NCBI GenBank assembly: GCA_964395765.1
Contig: CAYNCU010000053.1
Location: forward strand, 1-20,297
Reading direction: 5' to 3'
Source of the DNA: DATDPY01 sp964395765
GTDB lineage: Bacteria; Bacteroidota; Bacteroidia; Cytophagales; Cyclobacteriaceae
DNA length: 20,297 nt
Position 1 is the first letter of the stretch. The number at the start of each line of letters is the position of its first letter. Below the pieces are notes generated by a model that had not been told where the DNA came from, made no database searches, and saw only the letters and a list, made by a program, of their open reading frames with translations. This document shows positions 1-8,575 of the stretch, piece by piece. The translations under genes were made by a program, and so were the position numbers.

Positions 1-87
1 TCCGGGTATGGAAGGGTAACCGCTCAATCCATTCGTCCCGGACTAAGGTCCGAGTATGGCTTAACCATTCAACTGAAATTAAATTAA
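1..87 (+). CDS. ftsI: C-terminal end of a PASTA-bearing penicillin-binding protein (FtsI/PBP3), partial
   Basis: Frame 1 is open from the window edge and ends with TAA at 85-87. It encodes 28 residues, GYGRVTAQSIRPG near the start and IQLKLN at the end. The G-x-G-x-V-x-x-Q-S-I-x-P-G pattern followed by a beta strand is typical of the last half of a PASTA domain, as found at the C-terminus of the septal transpeptidase that precedes murE in Bacteroidota dcw clusters. The protein would crosslink septal peptidoglycan in the periplasm together with FtsW. Its stop codon shares one base with the murE start (TAATG), so the two genes are probably translationally coupled. The assignment rests on a short tail plus gene order; the catalytic domain lies outside the window. 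Confidence 0.72.
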   Translation, partial: SGYGRVTAQSIRPGLRSEYGLTIQLKLN

Positions 88-1553
88 TGCCTCTGTTTAA
101 AGACATATTGAATCATATTTCCCTGACAAGTACTTCCGGAACTTTGGATATTGCAGTTTCCGGGATCAGTTTTGATTCGAGAACCGTCGAAAATGGATTT
201 TTATTTGTAGCAGTTAAAGGAACGGTGGTTGACGGCCATGATTTCATAAATACCGCGATTGAAAAAGGAGCCGTTGCCATTGTTTTGGAAGAATACCCTG
301 TTTCGTTGCCCGGGAAGGTTTCAGCCGTTCAGGTCAGGAACAGCTCGGAAGCCCTGGGAATTATTGCCTCCAATTTTTATGGTAACCCTTCTGAAAAAAT
401 GAAGCTGTCCGCAGTAACGGGAACCAACGGAAAAACCACCATTGTTACTCTTTTATTTAACCTGTTTCGGAAGCTTGGATATAAAGCGGGAATGTTTTCC
501 ACCATCCGGAATAAAATCAACGATACTGATATTGCTTCCACGCATACCACGCCTGATGCCATACAATTAAACCGGTTGATGGCCGATATGGTAAAGGAAG
601 GATGTACTCACTGTTTTATGGAAGCAAGTTCCCATGCGCTGGATCAAAATCGGTTATCCGGATTGAAAATTGATATCGCGATCTTTACCAATATTACTCA
701 CGATCACCTGGATTATCACAAAAACTTCGAATCCTACCTGGCTGCTAAAAAGAAGCTATTTGACGGATTGGACCGTCAATCCTTTGCATTAGTGAATACC
801 GATGACAAGAGAAGTTCGGTGATGGTTCAGAATTCTCACGGAAATATTAAGACTTTCGGATTAAAAAATCCTGCTGATTTCAAATCGAAAATCATATCCA
901 GCACTTTCCAGGGCCTTGAATTGAATATAGATAACCGCTCCGGCTGGTTCCAGTTGGTGGGCGAATTCAATGCTTATAACCTGACGGCTGTTTATGCAAC
1001 AGCAGTGCTTATGGGCGAACAGGAAGAGAATGTTTTGACTGTTTTATCCGCGCTTAGCCGTGTACCCGGCCGCTTTGAGGTGGTAAAGCCGGCATCGGGA
1101 ATCAATGCGATTGTCGATTATGCCCATACTCCCGATGCCCTGGAAAATGTTCTTAAAACGATTGATGAACTAAGGACGCGGAATGAAAAGCTGATCACGG
1201 TATTGGGTTGCGGAGGAAACAGGGATCGTGAAAAAAGACCGAAAATGGCGGCCATTGCATGCCAGTTCAGCGACAGGATCGTGTTGACTTCAGACAACCC
1301 GAGGAATGAGGATCCTGAAAGTATTATCGATGATATGGAAAAAGGCGTACAGCCTTCCGATTATAAAAAAACATTGAAAATCATTGACAGGCGGGAAGCG
1401 ATAAAGGCGGCCTGTTCCATCGCCATGAAACATGATATTATCCTGTTAGCGGGAAAAGGGCATGAGACTTACCAGGAAATCAATGGCGTAAAATATGATT
1501 TTGACGACAGGGCCGTATTGGGTGAAATGCTCGATATGGTTTTTAAAAATTAG
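87..1553 (+). CDS. murE: UDP-N-acetylmuramoyl-L-alanyl-D-glutamate--2,6-diaminopimelate ligase (MurE)
   Basis: Cytoplasmic ATP-dependent Mur ligase that adds the third residue of the peptidoglycan stem peptide. The 488-residue length is normal for the family. An N-terminal UDP-binding domain covers about residues 1-105 (GISFDSRTV near 26-34). The central ATPase domain has the P-loop TGTNGKTT at 111-118 and THTTPD at 152-157, and a lysine in the AAKKKLF stretch near 219-225 is expected to be the carbamoylated one. The C-terminal domain has YAHTPDAL at 345-352 and DNPRNEDP at 403-410. By family knowledge, DNPR marks enzymes specific for meso-diaminopimelate rather than L-lysine. GKGHE is at 456-460. 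The start overlaps the upstream PBP stop by one base, and mraY follows after 3 nt. Nothing is missing or unusual. Confidence 0.97.
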   Translation: MPLFKDILNHISLTSTSGTLDIAVSGISFDSRTVENGFLFVAVKGTVVDGHDFINTAIEKGAVAIVLEEYPVSLPGKVSAVQVRNSSEALGIIASNFYGNPSEKMKLSAVTGTNGKTTIVTLLFNLFRKLGYKAGMFSTIRNKINDTDIASTHTTPDAIQLNRLMADMVKEGCTHCFMEASSHALDQNRLSGLKIDIAIFTNITHDHLDYHKNFESYLAAKKKLFDGLDRQSFALVNTDDKRSSVMVQNSHGNIKTFGLKNPADFKSKIISSTFQGLELNIDNRSGWFQLVGEFNAYNLTAVYATAVLMGEQEENVLTVLSALSRVPGRFEVVKPASGINAIVDYAHTPDALENVLKTIDELRTRNEKLITVLGCGGNRDREKRPKMAAIACQFSDRIVLTSDNPRNEDPESIIDDMEKGVQPSDYKKTLKIIDRREAIKAACSIAMKHDIILLAGKGHETYQEINGVKYDFDDRAVLGEMLDMVFKN

Positions 1554-1556
1554 TTT

Positions 1557-2765
1557 ATGCTGTATTATCTTTTCAGTTACCTGGATCACGAATTTGATCT
1601 GATCGGTGCGGGAGTGTTTCAGTACATATCCTTCAGGGCGGGCATGGCCGCGTTGCTGTCACTGATCATTACCATAACCTATGGTAAAAAACTGATCGGC
1701 ATATTGCGGAACAAACAGGTAGGAGAAGAGATCAGGGACCTGGGTTTAACAGGACAGTCCGAAAAGAAGGGAACTCCCACGATGGGGGGAATCATAATGA
1801 TATTAGCCATTGTTGTTCCCACTTTATTATTTGCCAAACTGCAGAACATTTATATTCTTCTTCTTATTCTGGCGACCTTATGGATGGGCCTGATCGGATT
1901 TCTTGATGATTATATTAAGGTCTTTAAAAAGAACAAGGAAGGTCTTCGGGGAAAATTTAAAGTTTTCGGGCAGGTTTCACTGGGTCTTATTATCGGGCTT
2001 ACCCTTTACTTTAACCAGGATGTGGTGGTCCGCCAGTTCAAACGTCCTCCTGTAAGATCAACACAAATTGAATCCGTGGAAATACCTTATAAGGATGTAA
2101 AATCCACTACCACCACTATACCTTTCGTAAAAAATAATGAGTTCGACTACAATCTTTATATCCTTCCTCCCTGGTTAACCATGATATTTTATGTGATCGT
2201 GGTGATCATAATAATAACCGGCGTTTCCAACGGGGTCAATATTACCGATGGGATCGACGGGCTGGCGGCAGGGACATCCGCTATCGTCGGCCTTACCCTG
2301 GCCATACTTGCCTACCTGTCCGGTAACATTATCTTTTCCAGTTACCTGAATATAATGTACCTGCCTAATACCGGTGAAATAGTGATTTTCTGTACTGCCT
2401 TTGTCGGAGCCTGCATCGGGTTTTTATGGTACAATGCTTTTCCGGCGCAGGTTTTTATGGGTGATACCGGCAGTCTTACCCTGGGGGGTATTATCGCTGT
2501 TCTGGCTCTGGCGATCAGGAAGGAATTATTAATTCCGATCCTGTGCGGGATATTCATGGTTGAAGATTTTTCCGTGATTTTGCAGGTATCATGGTTTAAA
2601 TACACGAAAAAGAAAACCGGTGAAGGTCAGAGGATCCTTAAAATGGCGCCGTTACATCATCATTACCAGAAAATGGGTATGCATGAGTCGAAGATTGTGA
2701 CCCGGTTCTGGATTGTAGGAATATTATTGGCAATTATAACCCTGGCAACATTAAAATTACGATGA
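1557..2765 (+). CDS. mraY: Phospho-N-acetylmuramoyl-pentapeptide-transferase (MraY)
   Basis: Integral inner-membrane enzyme that transfers phospho-MurNAc-pentapeptide from UDP to undecaprenyl phosphate, forming lipid I. The 402 residues are rich in hydrophobic helices. Family signatures are all visible: KKGTPTMGG at 70-78, FLDDYIK with the DD pair at 115-121, NITDGIDGLAAG at 228-239, MGDTGSL at 301-307 and the histidine motif PLHHHYQK at 365-372. A polar segment at about 152-203, rich in charged residues and threonines, lengthens the protein compared with the roughly 360-residue proteobacterial enzymes. Such an insertion is common in Bacteroidota MraY. The stop overlaps the murD start as ATGA. 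Confidence 0.97.
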   Translation: MLYYLFSYLDHEFDLIGAGVFQYISFRAGMAALLSLIITITYGKKLIGILRNKQVGEEIRDLGLTGQSEKKGTPTMGGIIMILAIVVPTLLFAKLQNIYILLLILATLWMGLIGFLDDYIKVFKKNKEGLRGKFKVFGQVSLGLIIGLTLYFNQDVVVRQFKRPPVRSTQIESVEIPYKDVKSTTTTIPFVKNNEFDYNLYILPPWLTMIFYVIVVIIIITGVSNGVNITDGIDGLAAGTSAIVGLTLAILAYLSGNIIFSSYLNIMYLPNTGEIVIFCTAFVGACIGFLWYNAFPAQVFMGDTGSLTLGGIIAVLALAIRKELLIPILCGIFMVEDFSVILQVSWFKYTKKKTGEGQRILKMAPLHHHYQKMGMHESKIVTRFWIVGILLAIITLATLKLR

Positions 2766-4144
2766 GCCCTGAAGATAAAAGAATAGCGATCCTGGGAGCA
2801 GGAGAAAGCGGTGTAGGTGCAGCCTTGCTTGCCAAAGCCAGGGGCTTTGCCCCGTTTGTTTCGGATAACGGTAAAATAAAGCCTGAAAACAAATCCGCTT
2901 TGCTTACTAAGAGTATTGCAGTGGAGGAGGGTCAGCATACGGAAAGTATAATACTATCTGCCGATGAGGTTATCAAAAGCCCGGGCATCCCGGACAATGC
3001 ACCTTTAATCCTGAAATTAAAGGAAAAAAATATCCCGGTTATTTCCGAAATCGAATTCGCAACGAGATATACGCAGGCCAGATTTATCGCGGTAACCGGC
3101 ACCAATGGGAAAAGCACTACTACTTTTCTCACTTATCACTTACTCCGGGAATCAGGATTAAACGTGTGTATGGCAGGCAACGTGGGCAATAGTTTTGCCA
3201 GGGAAGTGCTGAACGGAGATCATGATTTCTTTGTCCTTGAACTCAGCAGTTTCCAATTGGATAATATGTATTCATTCAAAGCGGATACTTCCGTCCTCCT
3301 GAATATTACATCCGATCATCTCGACCGGTACGATCATGAAATGAATAATTATGTGATGAGTAAGTTCAGGATTTTACAAAATCAAACGGCCACCGATAAG
3401 TTTATTTATTTTAATGATGACCCTGTTATAAAAGATCATCTTGAAAAATCAAGTGTTATTCCGGTCAAGATTCCGGTCTCTTTAAAGGAAAAAACAAGAG
3501 AAGGCGCCTACGTGGAAAATAATGTACTTCATTTCAGCACCATCCCCTGCTCTTCCGGAGAATTTGTTCTTACAACAAAAGAAATTCCGTTGACAGGACC
3601 GCATAACATGGTCAATGTCATGTGCGCCGTGGTGGCTGCATATAATGCCGGAGTCGATCCCGTTCAGATTAAAAACGGTCTCAAAAATTTTGTCAACTTC
3701 CCTCACCGCATGGAAAAAGCAGGCGTCGTCAATGGCGTTACCTGGATCAATGATTCGAAGGCCACCAATGTGGATTCGACCCGATATGCTCTCGACAGTT
3801 ATAATGACCCGATCATCTGGATATGCGGTGGTATTGACAAGGGAAATAATTATGATTCCATCCGAAACCTGGTTCACAGGAAAGTAAAGGCCATTGTCTG
3901 CCTGGGAAAGGATAATTCAAAGATCATTGAGAATTTCAAAGATGAAGTTGAACTGATTGTCGATACGGATAACATTAAAAAAGCGGTCCGGAAAGCTTAT
4001 GACTTGGCAGATCCCGGCGATGTCGTATTGCTGTCGCCGGCCTGTGCAAGTTTCGATCTTTTCAGGAATTATATTGACCGGGGCGATCAGTTCCGGGAAG
4101 CAGTTAAGGAATTTAATAATAAAAACGGCCATAAAATTATATAA
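2762..4144 (+). CDS. murD: UDP-N-acetylmuramoylalanine--D-glutamate ligase (MurD)
   Basis: Cytoplasmic Mur ligase that adds D-glutamate to UDP-MurNAc-L-Ala. The 460-residue length is typical. An N-terminal Rossmann-like UDP-binding domain begins with AILGAGESGVGAA at 9-21. The ATPase domain has P-loop VTGTNGKSTT at 111-120, ELSSFQL at 160-166 and NITSDHLDRY at 181-190. The C-terminal domain shows HRMEKAG at 315-321, NDSKATN at 330-336, ICGGIDKG at 354-361 and LSPACASFD at 424-432, all MurD-specific motifs. The ATG lies in the mraY stop (4-nt overlap), and ftsW begins 2 nt after the murD stop, so the gene sits within a coupled chain. Confidence 0.97.
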   Translation: MSPEDKRIAILGAGESGVGAALLAKARGFAPFVSDNGKIKPENKSALLTKSIAVEEGQHTESIILSADEVIKSPGIPDNAPLILKLKEKNIPVISEIEFATRYTQARFIAVTGTNGKSTTTFLTYHLLRESGLNVCMAGNVGNSFAREVLNGDHDFFVLELSSFQLDNMYSFKADTSVLLNITSDHLDRYDHEMNNYVMSKFRILQNQTATDKFIYFNDDPVIKDHLEKSSVIPVKIPVSLKEKTREGAYVENNVLHFSTIPCSSGEFVLTTKEIPLTGPHNMVNVMCAVVAAYNAGVDPVQIKNGLKNFVNFPHRMEKAGVVNGVTWINDSKATNVDSTRYALDSYNDPIIWICGGIDKGNNYDSIRNLVHRKVKAIVCLGKDNSKIIENFKDEVELIVDTDNIKKAVRKAYDLADPGDVVLLSPACASFDLFRNYIDRGDQFREAVKEFNNKNGHKII

Positions 4145-4146
4145 GG

Positions 4147-5301
4147 ATGCTTATAAAATGGTTACAAAGAAACCTTAAAGGAGATCCGATCATCTGGTCG
4201 ATCGTATTCATTCTTTCATTGATCAGCATACTGGCAGTATACAGTGCTACCGGAACACTTGCCTTCCGGCTGATGAAAGGGAATACCGAATATTATCTGT
4301 TCCGGCACACCATGATGATCCTGCTGAGCCTGTTTGCCATGTGGGTGGCTCATAAAATCGACTACCGATATTATTCCAAGATTTCCAGGTTTTTCCTGTG
4401 GCTGGCAGTTCCGTTGCTGATTTTCGCCTGGAAATTCGGAACCAATATCAACGAAGCATCACGCTGGATAACCATTCCGATCATAAACCAGATGTTCCAG
4501 CCTTCCGACCTCGCCAAGCTTGCACTGATCACGAACCTGGCCGCCATGCTTTCGAAAAAACAGCAGAATATTGATGACCTCAGCAATGCGCTGGTGCCTA
4601 TGCTTTTATGGTGCGGGCTGATTTGCGGGCTGATCGCCATGACCAATTTCTCAACGTCGATCCTGCTTCTGATTACCTGTATGCTTGTCTTGTTTCTCGG
4701 AAGGGTTCCGGTCAAATACCTTTTAATGCTGGTTTTCATCGGGATCCTTGCCGGGGCGGTTGCTTTTTCTTTCGGTCAGAGGGGACAAACAGTGGTTAGT
4801 CGAGTAAAAGATTTTCTGAATCCGACGGAAGTGCCCTACCAGGCGCAACAATCCAATATAGCCATCGCCACCGGTGGAATTACAGGGAAGGGTCCCGGCA
4901 ATAGCGATGAAAAGAATTTCCTGCCCCATCCCTATTCTGATTTTATTTATTCCATACTGGTGGAAGAATACGGGTTAATCGGTGGAGTGGTCATCGTACT
5001 GCTATACCTGGCATTATTATACCGGGGCATGTTGACGGCAGCAAAAAGCGATCGTGCTTTCGGGGGGCTGTTATCGGCGGGGCTAAGTTTCGCGGTGGTG
5101 ATGCAGGCAATGGTGAATATGGGAGTAGCGGTAGGCCTGGGTCCTATCACCGGTTTGCCATTACCCTTGGTGAGTATGGGAGGGACTTCCCTGCTTTTCA
5201 CCGGTATTGCAATGGGGATTATTCTCAGTGTAAGCAGGGGAGAGATTGAAGAAAACTATGCTAAGGTCAATGAACTAAGAAATGTTTCAAAAGCAGCATA
5301 A
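4147..5301 (+). CDS. ftsW: Septal peptidoglycan glycosyltransferase FtsW (SEDS family)
   Basis: Polytopic inner-membrane SEDS protein that polymerises lipid II at the division site in complex with the septal PBP. The 384 residues form about ten hydrophobic segments; the first is near residues 15-35 and contains the conserved AVYSATG. FQPSDLAKLALI (117-128) is the usual QPSE-like motif with D in place of E. QQSNIAIATGGITGKGPG (234-251) is followed by FLPHPYSDFIYSILVEE (258-274); Asp265 in this loop matches the catalytic aspartate of SEDS enzymes. LPLPLVSMGGTSLL (337-350) corresponds to the family's LPLISYGGSS motif. Position between murD and murG, next to the divisome genes, supports FtsW rather than RodA. 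murG starts 6 nt downstream. Confidence 0.95.
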   Translation: MLIKWLQRNLKGDPIIWSIVFILSLISILAVYSATGTLAFRLMKGNTEYYLFRHTMMILLSLFAMWVAHKIDYRYYSKISRFFLWLAVPLLIFAWKFGTNINEASRWITIPIINQMFQPSDLAKLALITNLAAMLSKKQQNIDDLSNALVPMLLWCGLICGLIAMTNFSTSILLLITCMLVLFLGRVPVKYLLMLVFIGILAGAVAFSFGQRGQTVVSRVKDFLNPTEVPYQAQQSNIAIATGGITGKGPGNSDEKNFLPHPYSDFIYSILVEEYGLIGGVVIVLLYLALLYRGMLTAAKSDRAFGGLLSAGLSFAVVMQAMVNMGVAVGLGPITGLPLPLVSMGGTSLLFTGIAMGIILSVSRGEIEENYAKVNELRNVSKAA

Positions 5302-5307
5302 TAAGGA

Positions 5308-6417
5308 ATGAATACGGACCGGAAATACAGGATCATATTAAGCGGTGGAGGCACCGGAGGGCATATTTTCCCTGCCCTGGCGGTGGCGGATACAACCATG
5401 AAGCTTTATCCCGGTTCGGAAGTTCTTTTCGTCGGTGCCAGGGGAAAAATGGAAATGGAAAAAGTACCCCAGTCGGGATACAGGATTAAAGGGCTGCCGG
5501 TAGCCGGATTGCACAGAAGCTTTTCCGTCCGTAATCTTCTTTTCCCATTCCGGCTTATTATCAGCGTATCACAGGCCTCTTCCATTATAAAGGAATTCCG
5601 GCCCGATGCCGTAGCAGGATTCGGCGGCTTTGCTTCCGGCCCGCTTCTCTGGGTAGCATCGGGAAGAAAAATCCCTTCTGTCATCCAGGAACAGAATTCT
5701 TTCGCCGGCATTACCAATAAACTGCTGTCGAAAAGAGTGAATCGTATTTGCGTTGCTTATGAAGGAATGGAAAAATATTTTCCGGGAGATAAAATAGTTC
5801 TCACCGGGAACCCCGTACGGGACGATATATTCGACCTGCAGGGCAAAAAAGAAAAAGCCTGTCAGCATTTCGGTTTCGATCCTGGCAGAAAAACGATATT
5901 GGTAATCGGGGGTAGTCTCGGGGCGCGGACCATAAACAGGAGTATCTATAACGGATTGAAAAAATTCCAGGATGCCGGAGTTCAGATGATCTGGCAGGTC
6001 GGCAAAATATACAGTGATGAGTACAGGGAGAAGCTGCAGAATTTTCAGTTGCCGGATATCCGTGTGGTTGATTTCATCCGGGAGATGGACCTGGCTTATG
6101 CCGTTGCCGATGTGGTCATCTCCAGGGCAGGCGCCATCACGGTTTCTGAATTAAGTGCCGCCGGCAAGGCTTCCATTCTGGTACCCTCGCCCAATGTGGC
6201 CGAAGATCATCAGACTAAAAATGCAAACAGCCTGTTTAACAGATCTGCCGTACTGCTTGTCAGCGATGAAGAGGCGCCTGGCAAACTGGCAGATATCGCA
6301 TTGGAATTAATCCATGACGAGCAACGATTAAAGGAATTATCGGATAATATAAAAACGCATGCCCGCAGGGATGCAGCGGATCATATTGTAAAAATCATAA
6401 CCGGTTTACTGAATTGA
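5308..6417 (+). CDS. murG: UDP-N-acetylglucosamine--MurNAc-(pentapeptide) pyrophosphoryl-undecaprenol GlcNAc transferase (MurG)
   Basis: GT28 family GT-B glycosyltransferase that works on the inner face of the cytoplasmic membrane and converts lipid I to lipid II. The 369-residue length is normal. The N-terminal glycine-rich loop GGGTGGHIFPALAVA is at 13-27 with the expected histidine at 19. A second loop GFGGFASGP is at 104-112. QEQNSFAGITNKLLS at 127-141 is typical. In the C-terminal domain GGSLGARTIN is at 201-210, and the donor-binding SRAGAITVSEL with its conserved glutamate is at 272-282, followed by VPSPNVAEDHQTKNA at 292-306. Its TGA stop overlaps the TTG start of murC by 4 nt, so translation of the two is probably coupled. 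Confidence 0.97.
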   Translation: MNTDRKYRIILSGGGTGGHIFPALAVADTTMKLYPGSEVLFVGARGKMEMEKVPQSGYRIKGLPVAGLHRSFSVRNLLFPFRLIISVSQASSIIKEFRPDAVAGFGGFASGPLLWVASGRKIPSVIQEQNSFAGITNKLLSKRVNRICVAYEGMEKYFPGDKIVLTGNPVRDDIFDLQGKKEKACQHFGFDPGRKTILVIGGSLGARTINRSIYNGLKKFQDAGVQMIWQVGKIYSDEYREKLQNFQLPDIRVVDFIREMDLAYAVADVVISRAGAITVSELSAAGKASILVPSPNVAEDHQTKNANSLFNRSAVLLVSDEEAPGKLADIALELIHDEQRLKELSDNIKTHARRDAADHIVKIITGLLN

Positions 6418-7805
6418 CATTCGAACATAAACATATTTTTTACTTTATCGGCATTGGTGGTATTGGCATGAGCGCCCTGGCACGGTGGTTCATTGCCGAT
6501 AAAAAGCAGATATCGGGATATGACCGTACTAAAACTTCCCTCACGGAACAACTGGAAAAGGAAGGGATGAAAATAAATTATACCGATACGGTGGAAAACA
6601 TTCCTGAAGAGGTAAAAGAAAATCCTGAACATTCAATAATCGTTTATACGCCTGCGATCCCGAAGGACAGTCGCCAGTTACGGTATTTCTTCGATCATGG
6701 ATTTGAAATTCACAAAAGGTCGGAAGTCCTTGGCATGCTTACACACGATCATTTTACCATAGCAGTAGCCGGGACCCATGGTAAAACAACAACTTCTTCT
6801 ATGATCGCCCATACATTTAAAACATCAGGAAGAAAATCCATAGCCTTCCTTGGAGGGATCCTCCAGAATTATAATTCCAACCTGCTGATGAATATAAACG
6901 GGGATGGTGATCTGACCATAGTCGCTGAAGCCGATGAATACGATCGTTCCTTCCTGAAACTCATCCCGGATGCTGCGGTAATTACCGCCGCAGATGCCGA
7001 TCATCTTGATATTTACGGGTCGCTTGAATCCATGCGGGAATCTTTTGGAAAATTTATCGATGGCATAAGGAAAAACGGGAAACTATTTATCAAAAAAGGA
7101 CTATTGCCGAAGCTTCCCCATAAGAATAATGAAATTGAAATCAAGGAATACAACCTGGATCACAGCCCGGTTCGTGCTGCCAATATTATCACCGATAAAG
7201 AAGAAATCCGGTTTGATTTTATTTCGCCGGAGATTGAAATCAGCAACATCCCGCTTGCTCAGCCCGGCAGTCATAATGTTGAAAATGCCGTGGCGGCCAT
7301 TGCCGTTTGCCTCTCCTGCGGAATCACCGAAGGGCAGATCAAGGAAGCTTTCTCTACGTATCGTGGAGTTAAACGCAGGTTTGAGTACATCATATTAAAA
7401 CCCGGACTGGTATTCATCGATGATTATGCGCATCACCCGGAAGAGATCAGGGCCTTTATCAATTCGGTTAAAGCGATTTATCCCAAAAGAATGTTAACCG
7501 CTGTTTTCCAGCCGCACCTGTATTCGAGGACCAGGGATTTTGCCGCGGAATTTGCCGACAGCCTTTCCCCTGCCGATGATATCATTTTACTCGATATATA
7601 CCCTGCCAGGGAACTGCCGATCCCAGGTGTGACATCGGAATTGATTTTCAACCATATTCATAAAAATGCCAAGACATTGTGCATGAAGGATGAGTTGGTA
7701 GATATCCTGAAACAAAGAAAAATTGACGTCCTGGCTACCATCGGTGCCGGGGATATTGACAAGCTGGTACAACCGATAAAGGAAATGCTGATAACGAAAG
7801 GATGA
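6414..7805 (+). CDS. murC: UDP-N-acetylmuramate--L-alanine ligase (MurC), TTG start
   Basis: Cytoplasmic Mur ligase that commits UDP-MurNAc to stem-peptide synthesis by adding L-alanine. The 463 residues include the dinucleotide-fold FIGIGGIGMSALA (11-23), P-loop VAGTHGKTTT (118-127), EADEYDRSFL (172-181), SHNVENAVAA (286-295), DDYAHHPEE (336-344), FQPHLYSRT (365-373) and YPARE (396-400). The start is TTG at 6414-6416, inside the murG stop (TTGA). The next in-frame ATG is at residue 20, within the nucleotide-fold motif, and would destroy it, so TTG is the best start. The ATGA junction with ftsQ continues the coupled chain. Nothing suggests the MurC-Ddl fusion seen in some other bacteria. Confidence 0.96.
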   Translation: MTFEHKHIFYFIGIGGIGMSALARWFIADKKQISGYDRTKTSLTEQLEKEGMKINYTDTVENIPEEVKENPEHSIIVYTPAIPKDSRQLRYFFDHGFEIHKRSEVLGMLTHDHFTIAVAGTHGKTTTSSMIAHTFKTSGRKSIAFLGGILQNYNSNLLMNINGDGDLTIVAEADEYDRSFLKLIPDAAVITAADADHLDIYGSLESMRESFGKFIDGIRKNGKLFIKKGLLPKLPHKNNEIEIKEYNLDHSPVRAANIITDKEEIRFDFISPEIEISNIPLAQPGSHNVENAVAAIAVCLSCGITEGQIKEAFSTYRGVKRRFEYIILKPGLVFIDDYAHHPEEIRAFINSVKAIYPKRMLTAVFQPHLYSRTRDFAAEFADSLSPADDIILLDIYPARELPIPGVTSELIFNHIHKNAKTLCMKDELVDILKQRKIDVLATIGAGDIDKLVQPIKEMLITKG

Positions 7806-8563
7806 AATTTCTGAAGAAAATAAGGAAAGAAGTGAAGGTCATTTTCCTCGTGATAGTGGCGCTGATCAGTATCGCGTGGGCAGAAAAAAGACAGAATAAA
7901 ATCGTGTGCAATTCGATACGGGTTAAAATCATAAACCCGGAGGAAAGCAATTTTGTCGATGAAAAGGAAATTGTAAAACTTGTTTCCGGGGACCGGGCCG
8001 TTCCGTTAATCGGGAATACCTATGACCGGATCAACCTGAAAGAAATCGAGACCAGGGCTGAGTCAAATAAATACATACAGGAGGCGGAAGCCTTTAAGGA
8101 TCATAAAGGAGACCTTATCGTAGATGCCTATGTGGCCGTTCCGATAGCCAGGATCATGAGGCCGGGAAAGCCGGATATGTATATTACGGAAAAAGGTGAG
8201 CTGATCGATACCTCCCCGAAATATACCTCAAGGGTTTTACTGATCACCGGGGATTACGTCAATAATTTTTCGCAATCCATTAAAAAAGATACTACCCAGC
8301 AAAAGCTGTTTGATTTCCTTGAATTCATCAATAACCATCCTTTCTGGAAAGCCCAGATCGCCCAGATCGATATGGATAAGGACGCAGACCTCGTTTTATA
8401 TCCCGAAGTAAGCAAACAATATATCCAGTTCGGGAGCCTGGAGGATTGGCCTGCCAAAATGTTTAAACTGAAAATATTTTATGATAAAATACTCCCCTTC
8501 AAAGGTTGGAACACCTATTCAAGGGTAAACCTGGAATATGAAAATCAAATAATCTGTGAATAA
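7802..8563 (+). CDS. ftsQ: Cell division protein FtsQ (DivIB/FtsQ family)
   Basis: Bitopic inner-membrane divisome protein with a periplasmic domain, expected to link early and late division proteins. The 253 residues begin with a short basic tail (KFLKKIRKEVK), one membrane helix at about 12-27 and a periplasmic part. Residues 36-112 (beginning CNSIRVKI, with FVDEKEIVKLV at 51-61) look like the POTRA domain. The beta domain contains PDMYITEKGELID at 124-136, and the end GWNTYSRVNLEYENQIIC (235-252) matches the tail usually seen in Bacteroidota FtsQ. Sequence conservation in this family is low, so the call leans on topology and position between murC and ftsA. It overlaps murC by 4 nt, and ftsA starts 12 nt after its stop. 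Confidence 0.88.
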   Translation: MKFLKKIRKEVKVIFLVIVALISIAWAEKRQNKIVCNSIRVKIINPEESNFVDEKEIVKLVSGDRAVPLIGNTYDRINLKEIETRAESNKYIQEAEAFKDHKGDLIVDAYVAVPIARIMRPGKPDMYITEKGELIDTSPKYTSRVLLITGDYVNNFSQSIKKDTTQQKLFDFLEFINNHPFWKAQIAQIDMDKDADLVLYPEVSKQYIQFGSLEDWPAKMFKLKIFYDKILPFKGWNTYSRVNLEYENQIICE

Positions 8564-8575
8564 CCGGATATACAT

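Noticed and set aside
3482..3877. Long antisense frame (131 codons) within murD, and similar antisense or shifted frames in other dcw genes
   Set aside because: They lie wholly inside genes with clear family motifs and show no domain resemblance or start context; they are shadows of the real genes.
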